Source: VBCK01 sp035939615
GTDB lineage: Bacteria > Pseudomonadota > Gammaproteobacteria > Burkholderiales > Burkholderiaceae_F
Direction of reading: 5' to 3'
DNA length: 24,912 nt
Assembly: GCA_035939615.1 (NCBI GenBank)
Contig: DASZFP010000107.1
Span: 1-24,912, forward strand
Shown here: positions 22,054-24,912 of the stretch, piece after piece
How the letters are laid out: each line of letters begins with the position of its first letter
Position numbering within the stretch: the first letter of the stretch is position 1
Position numbers and translations under genes: made by a program
The notes under the pieces: model-generated
The model's database searches: none
The model's input: only the letters and a program-made list of their open reading frames with translations
What the model was told of the DNA's origin: nothing

Positions 22054-23877
22054 ATGCAAACGCAATTCTGGCTCATGCTGCTGCTGTTCGCGCTGGTACT
22101 GGTGGCGCTGGCCTGGCCGCTGAGCGCCTGGCTCGTCCGGGTGGCCTCGCCCCACTTCGGAACGAGTTCGCGCTTCGTGCAGGCGGTGGAACGGCCGCTA
22201 TGGCGCATCGCAGGAATCGATCCGGCGAGCGGCCAGCGCTGGCCGCAGTACACGCTGGCGCTGCTCGTGTTCAACGTCCTGGGAGTCGTGGCCGTGTACC
22301 TGCTGCAGCGGGTGCAGGCCGGGTTGCCACTGAACCCGGCCGGCTTCAGCGCCGTGGAACAAGGCAGCGCCTTCAACACCGCGGTGAGCTTCGTGACCAA
22401 CACGAACTGGCAGGGTTACGCCGGCGAGCAGACGATGGCGCATCTGACCCAGATGCTGGCGCTGACGGTGCAGAACTTCCTGTCGGCGGCGACCGGACTG
22501 GCGGTGGCGTTTGCGCTGACGCGGGGGCTGGTGCGGCGCGGCCAGGAAACGCCCGCCGGCAGTGCGCAGGCGGGCCTGATCGGCAATTTCTGGGTCGACG
22601 TGGTCCGGATCACGCTGTGGGTGCTGATACCGATCTGCATCGTCTATTCGCTGGTGCTGGTCGGCCAGGGATCGATCCAGAACCTGAAAGGCTTCACCGA
22701 GGTGACGACGCTGGAGCCGACCGCCTACGATGCACCGAAGACCAACGCGGCCGGCCAGCCCGTGCTCGATGCGCAGGGCAAGCCGGTCATGGAGCACCTG
22801 ACCACGCCGTCGCAGCAGATCCCCGGCGGGCCGGTCGCCTCGCAGGAAGCGATCAAGGAGCTGGGCACCAACGGCGGCGGCTTTTTCAACGCCAACTCGG
22901 CGCATCCATTCGAGAACCCGACCGCCCTGACCAATTTCATCGAGATGCTCTCGATCATCCTGCTGCCTACCGCGATCGTGCTGGCGTTCGGTCGCATGGT
23001 CGGCGATACGCGCCAGGGCTGGACCATCCTGGCCGCCATGGCGATCGTGCTGGTCGCGTTCATGGCGGTGGCGTTCTATGCCGAGCTGACTCCGAGTCCG
23101 CGCCTCACGGCTGCGGGCGTAGCCGCCGATCTGGGCAATTTCGAGGGCAAGGAAACGCGTTTCGGCGTGGTGGGCTCGACCATGTTCGCCGCCATCACGA
23201 CCGGGACGTCGTGCGGCGCGGTCAATGCCATGCACGACTCGTTCATGCCGTTGGGAGGCGCCGTTCCGCTCACCCTGATCCTTCTAGGCGAGGTGATCTT
23301 CGGGGGCGTCGGCACCGGCCTTTACACCATGCTGGTGTACGTGCTCACGGCCGTGTTCATCGCCGGGCTGATGATCGGCCGCACGCCCGAGTACCTGGGC
23401 AAGCGGATCGAGAGCTACGACATGAAGATGGTATCCATCGCGATCCTGCTGACGCCGATCGTCGTGCTGTGCGGCGCCGCGGCCAGCATGGCGCTGGAAG
23501 CAGGGCGCGCCGGCATCAGCAATCCCGGGCCGCACGGACTGTCGCAGATCCTGTACGCGTGGGGATCGAGCACCAACAACAACGGCAGCGCGTTCGCCGG
23601 CCTGAACGCCAACACGCGCTTCTATAACCTCGGCCTGGCGGTGGCGATGTGGCTGGGCCGTTTCGGCACGATCGTTCCGGTGATGGCGCTGGCCGGCAAC
23701 ATGGCGGCAAAGAAGCGCTCGGAGTCCCTGACCGGGAAGATGCCGACCCACGGTCCGCTGTTCGTCGGGCTGCTGATCGGCACCGTATTCCTGGTCGGCG
23801 CGCTGACCTATGTTCCGGCGCTCGCACTGGGACCGGCGGCCGAGCATCTGCAACTGTTCGCGAAAGCCGCGCCATGA
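22054..23877 (+). CDS. kdpA: Potassium-transporting ATPase subunit A, classical type (pump 2)
   Basis: 607 residues. Filter segments are TNTNWQ (115-120), GTNGGGFF (271-278), TSCGAVN (385-391) and NNGSAF (509-514), all matching classical KdpA, as do the NANSAHPFENPT and NFEGKETRFG blocks. It is longer than E. coli KdpA mainly because of about 30 extra residues between filters 1 and 2 (around 225-255, DAPKTNAAGQPVLDAQGK and onward). Its stop overlaps the ATG of kdpB by ATGA. The closeness of this subunit to the E. coli type, against the divergent KdpA at 16208, suggests that the two pumps are old paralogues or were acquired separately rather than recently duplicated. Confidence 0.97.
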   Translation: MQTQFWLMLLLFALVLVALAWPLSAWLVRVASPHFGTSSRFVQAVERPLWRIAGIDPASGQRWPQYTLALLVFNVLGVVAVYLLQRVQAGLPLNPAGFSAVEQGSAFNTAVSFVTNTNWQGYAGEQTMAHLTQMLALTVQNFLSAATGLAVAFALTRGLVRRGQETPAGSAQAGLIGNFWVDVVRITLWVLIPICIVYSLVLVGQGSIQNLKGFTEVTTLEPTAYDAPKTNAAGQPVLDAQGKPVMEHLTTPSQQIPGGPVASQEAIKELGTNGGGFFNANSAHPFENPTALTNFIEMLSIILLPTAIVLAFGRMVGDTRQGWTILAAMAIVLVAFMAVAFYAELTPSPRLTAAGVAADLGNFEGKETRFGVVGSTMFAAITTGTSCGAVNAMHDSFMPLGGAVPLTLILLGEVIFGGVGTGLYTMLVYVLTAVFIAGLMIGRTPEYLGKRIESYDMKMVSIAILLTPIVVLCGAAASMALEAGRAGISNPGPHGLSQILYAWGSSTNNNGSAFAGLNANTRFYNLGLAVAMWLGRFGTIVPVMALAGNMAAKKRSESLTGKMPTHGPLFVGLLIGTVFLVGALTYVPALALGPAAEHLQLFAKAAP

Positions 23878-24912
23878 GCCACGCCCGCCTTCCCCTGTTC
23901 GATCCGGCGCTGGTGCGCCCGGCGCTGGTCGATTCGCTGCGCAAGCTCGATCCGCGCGTTCAGTGGCGCAATCCGGTGATGTTCGTCTGCTATGTCGGCA
24001 GCGCCTTGACGCTGCTGCTGTGGCTGCAGGCGGTGCTGGGCCGGGGCGAGGCGCCGGCCCATTTCATCCTGGCGATCAGCCTGTGGTTGTGGTTTACCGT
24101 GCTGTTCGCCAACTTCGCCGAGGCGCTGGCCGAGGGCCGCAGCAAGGCCCAGGCGGCCTCGCTGCACGGACTGAAGTCGGCCACGCTGGCCCGCCGGCTG
24201 CGCGGTTCCGATCGGGACGGGCCTTTTGATGAAGTGCCCGCCTCCGCATTGCGCAAGGGCGACCTGTACCGGGTCGAGGCCGGCCAGTTCGTGGCGGCCG
24301 ACGGCGAGGTGGTTGCCGGCATCGCCTCGGTCGATGAAAGCGCGATCACCGGCGAGTCGGCCCCGGTGATTCGTGCGGCCGGCTCGGACTTCTGCGCGGT
24401 AACCGGCGGCACCCGCGTGCTGTCGGACTGGCTGGTGGTGCGGGTCACGGCCGATCCCGGCGACACCTTCCTGGACCGGATGATCGCGATGGTCGAAAAC
24501 GCCAAGCGGCGTAAGACGCCCAACGAGATCGCGCTGACGATCCTGCTGGTGGCGCTGACGCTGGTGTTCCTGCTGGTGTGCGTCACGCTGTATCCGATGT
24601 CGGTATTCAGCGTTCAGACCAGCGGGGCCGGTGCGGCGGTTTCGATCACGGTGCTGATCGCGCTGCTGGTGTGCCTGATTCCGACCACGATCGGCGGCCT
24701 GCTGTCGGCGATCGGCGTGGCCGGCATGGGACGGATGCTGCAGGCCAATGTGATCGCCACCTCGGGCCGCGCGGTCGAAGCTGCCGGTGACGTCGACGTG
24801 CTGCTGCTGGACAAGACCGGGACCATCACGCTGGGCAATCGGATGGCCACCCGCTTTGTGCCGCTGCATGGCGTGGACGAGCGTGACCTCGCTCGCGCAA
24901 CGATGCTCGCCA
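23874..24912 (+). CDS. kdpB: Potassium-transporting ATPase subunit B (pump 2), 3' end outside window
   Basis: 346 residues are visible from the ATG at 23874, which overlaps the kdpA stop, to the window end, where the frame is still open. WLWFTVLFANFAEALAEGRSKAQA, SVDESAITGESAPVI with TGES (159-162), RVLSDWLV and DKTGT with catalytic Asp313 closely follow E. coli KdpB. This copy lacks the longer TM3-TM4 loop of the KdpB at 18067. The nucleotide domain and the ANDVAK helix should follow outside, as should kdpC and possibly kdpD and kdpE. Confidence 0.96.
   Translation, partial: MSHARLPLFDPALVRPALVDSLRKLDPRVQWRNPVMFVCYVGSALTLLLWLQAVLGRGEAPAHFILAISLWLWFTVLFANFAEALAEGRSKAQAASLHGLKSATLARRLRGSDRDGPFDEVPASALRKGDLYRVEAGQFVAADGEVVAGIASVDESAITGESAPVIRAAGSDFCAVTGGTRVLSDWLVVRVTADPGDTFLDRMIAMVENAKRRKTPNEIALTILLVALTLVFLLVCVTLYPMSVFSVQTSGAGAAVSITVLIALLVCLIPTTIGGLLSAIGVAGMGRMLQANVIATSGRAVEAAGDVDVLLLDKTGTITLGNRMATRFVPLHGVDERDLARATMLA

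Overview
This GC-rich window looks like chromosomal DNA of a betaproteobacterium, probably in or near Burkholderiales. The main reason is the gene order hemA-prfA-prmC-grxD-ubiX on the minus strand, an arrangement I recall from that class; the protein sequences fit. No tRNA, rRNA, CRISPR array, transposase or phage gene was seen.

Layout. (a) 1-2017, plus: the 3' end of an iron-handling cluster, with a DyP-type heme peroxidase (EfeB family, cut by the window start), a secreted cupredoxin-fold protein and a small ferritin-like protein. (b) 2185-4842, minus: a glycine-zipper lipoprotein, a His/Trp/Tyr-rich secreted protein and a PaaK/CapK-type adenylate-forming enzyme; a secreted six-repeat beta-propeller protein (5038-5997) is divergent from the last. 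(c) 6059-12691, minus: housekeeping genes hemA, prfA, prmC, grxD, ubiX plus an FtsH-type protease. A plus-strand small membrane-protein ORF (9001-9150) and a cluster of strong nested hairpins lie between prmC and grxD, and the hairpins run into the prmC 3' end. (d) 12918-15769, plus: a second iron locus (cupredoxin, FTR1 permease, outer-membrane-like protein) behind a good Fur-box candidate, then an EamA-family transporter. (e) 15963-24912, plus: two consecutive Kdp potassium-pump clusters.

The kdp region is the most unusual part. Cluster 1 encodes a small membrane protein, KdpF, KdpA, KdpB and an enlarged KdpC (338 aa against about 190 usual). A PtsN-like EIIA protein follows, and then cluster 2: another small membrane protein, KdpF, KdpA and KdpB (cut by the window end). 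Cluster 2 resembles the classical E. coli pump. Cluster 1 differs at filter-flanking residues of KdpA and has extra non-cytoplasmic sequence in KdpA, KdpB and KdpC. The extra KdpC segment contains what looks like a three-fold repeat. A direct repeat resembling the E. coli KdpE operator lies upstream of cluster 1 and was not seen upstream of cluster 2, so one long transcript may encode both pumps and the EIIA protein, which in E. coli is a known activator of KdpD. kdpD and kdpE are not in the window.

The two iron loci may work together: Fur-controlled import through FTR1 with cupredoxin partners, a heme peroxidase, and storage in the ferritin-like protein.
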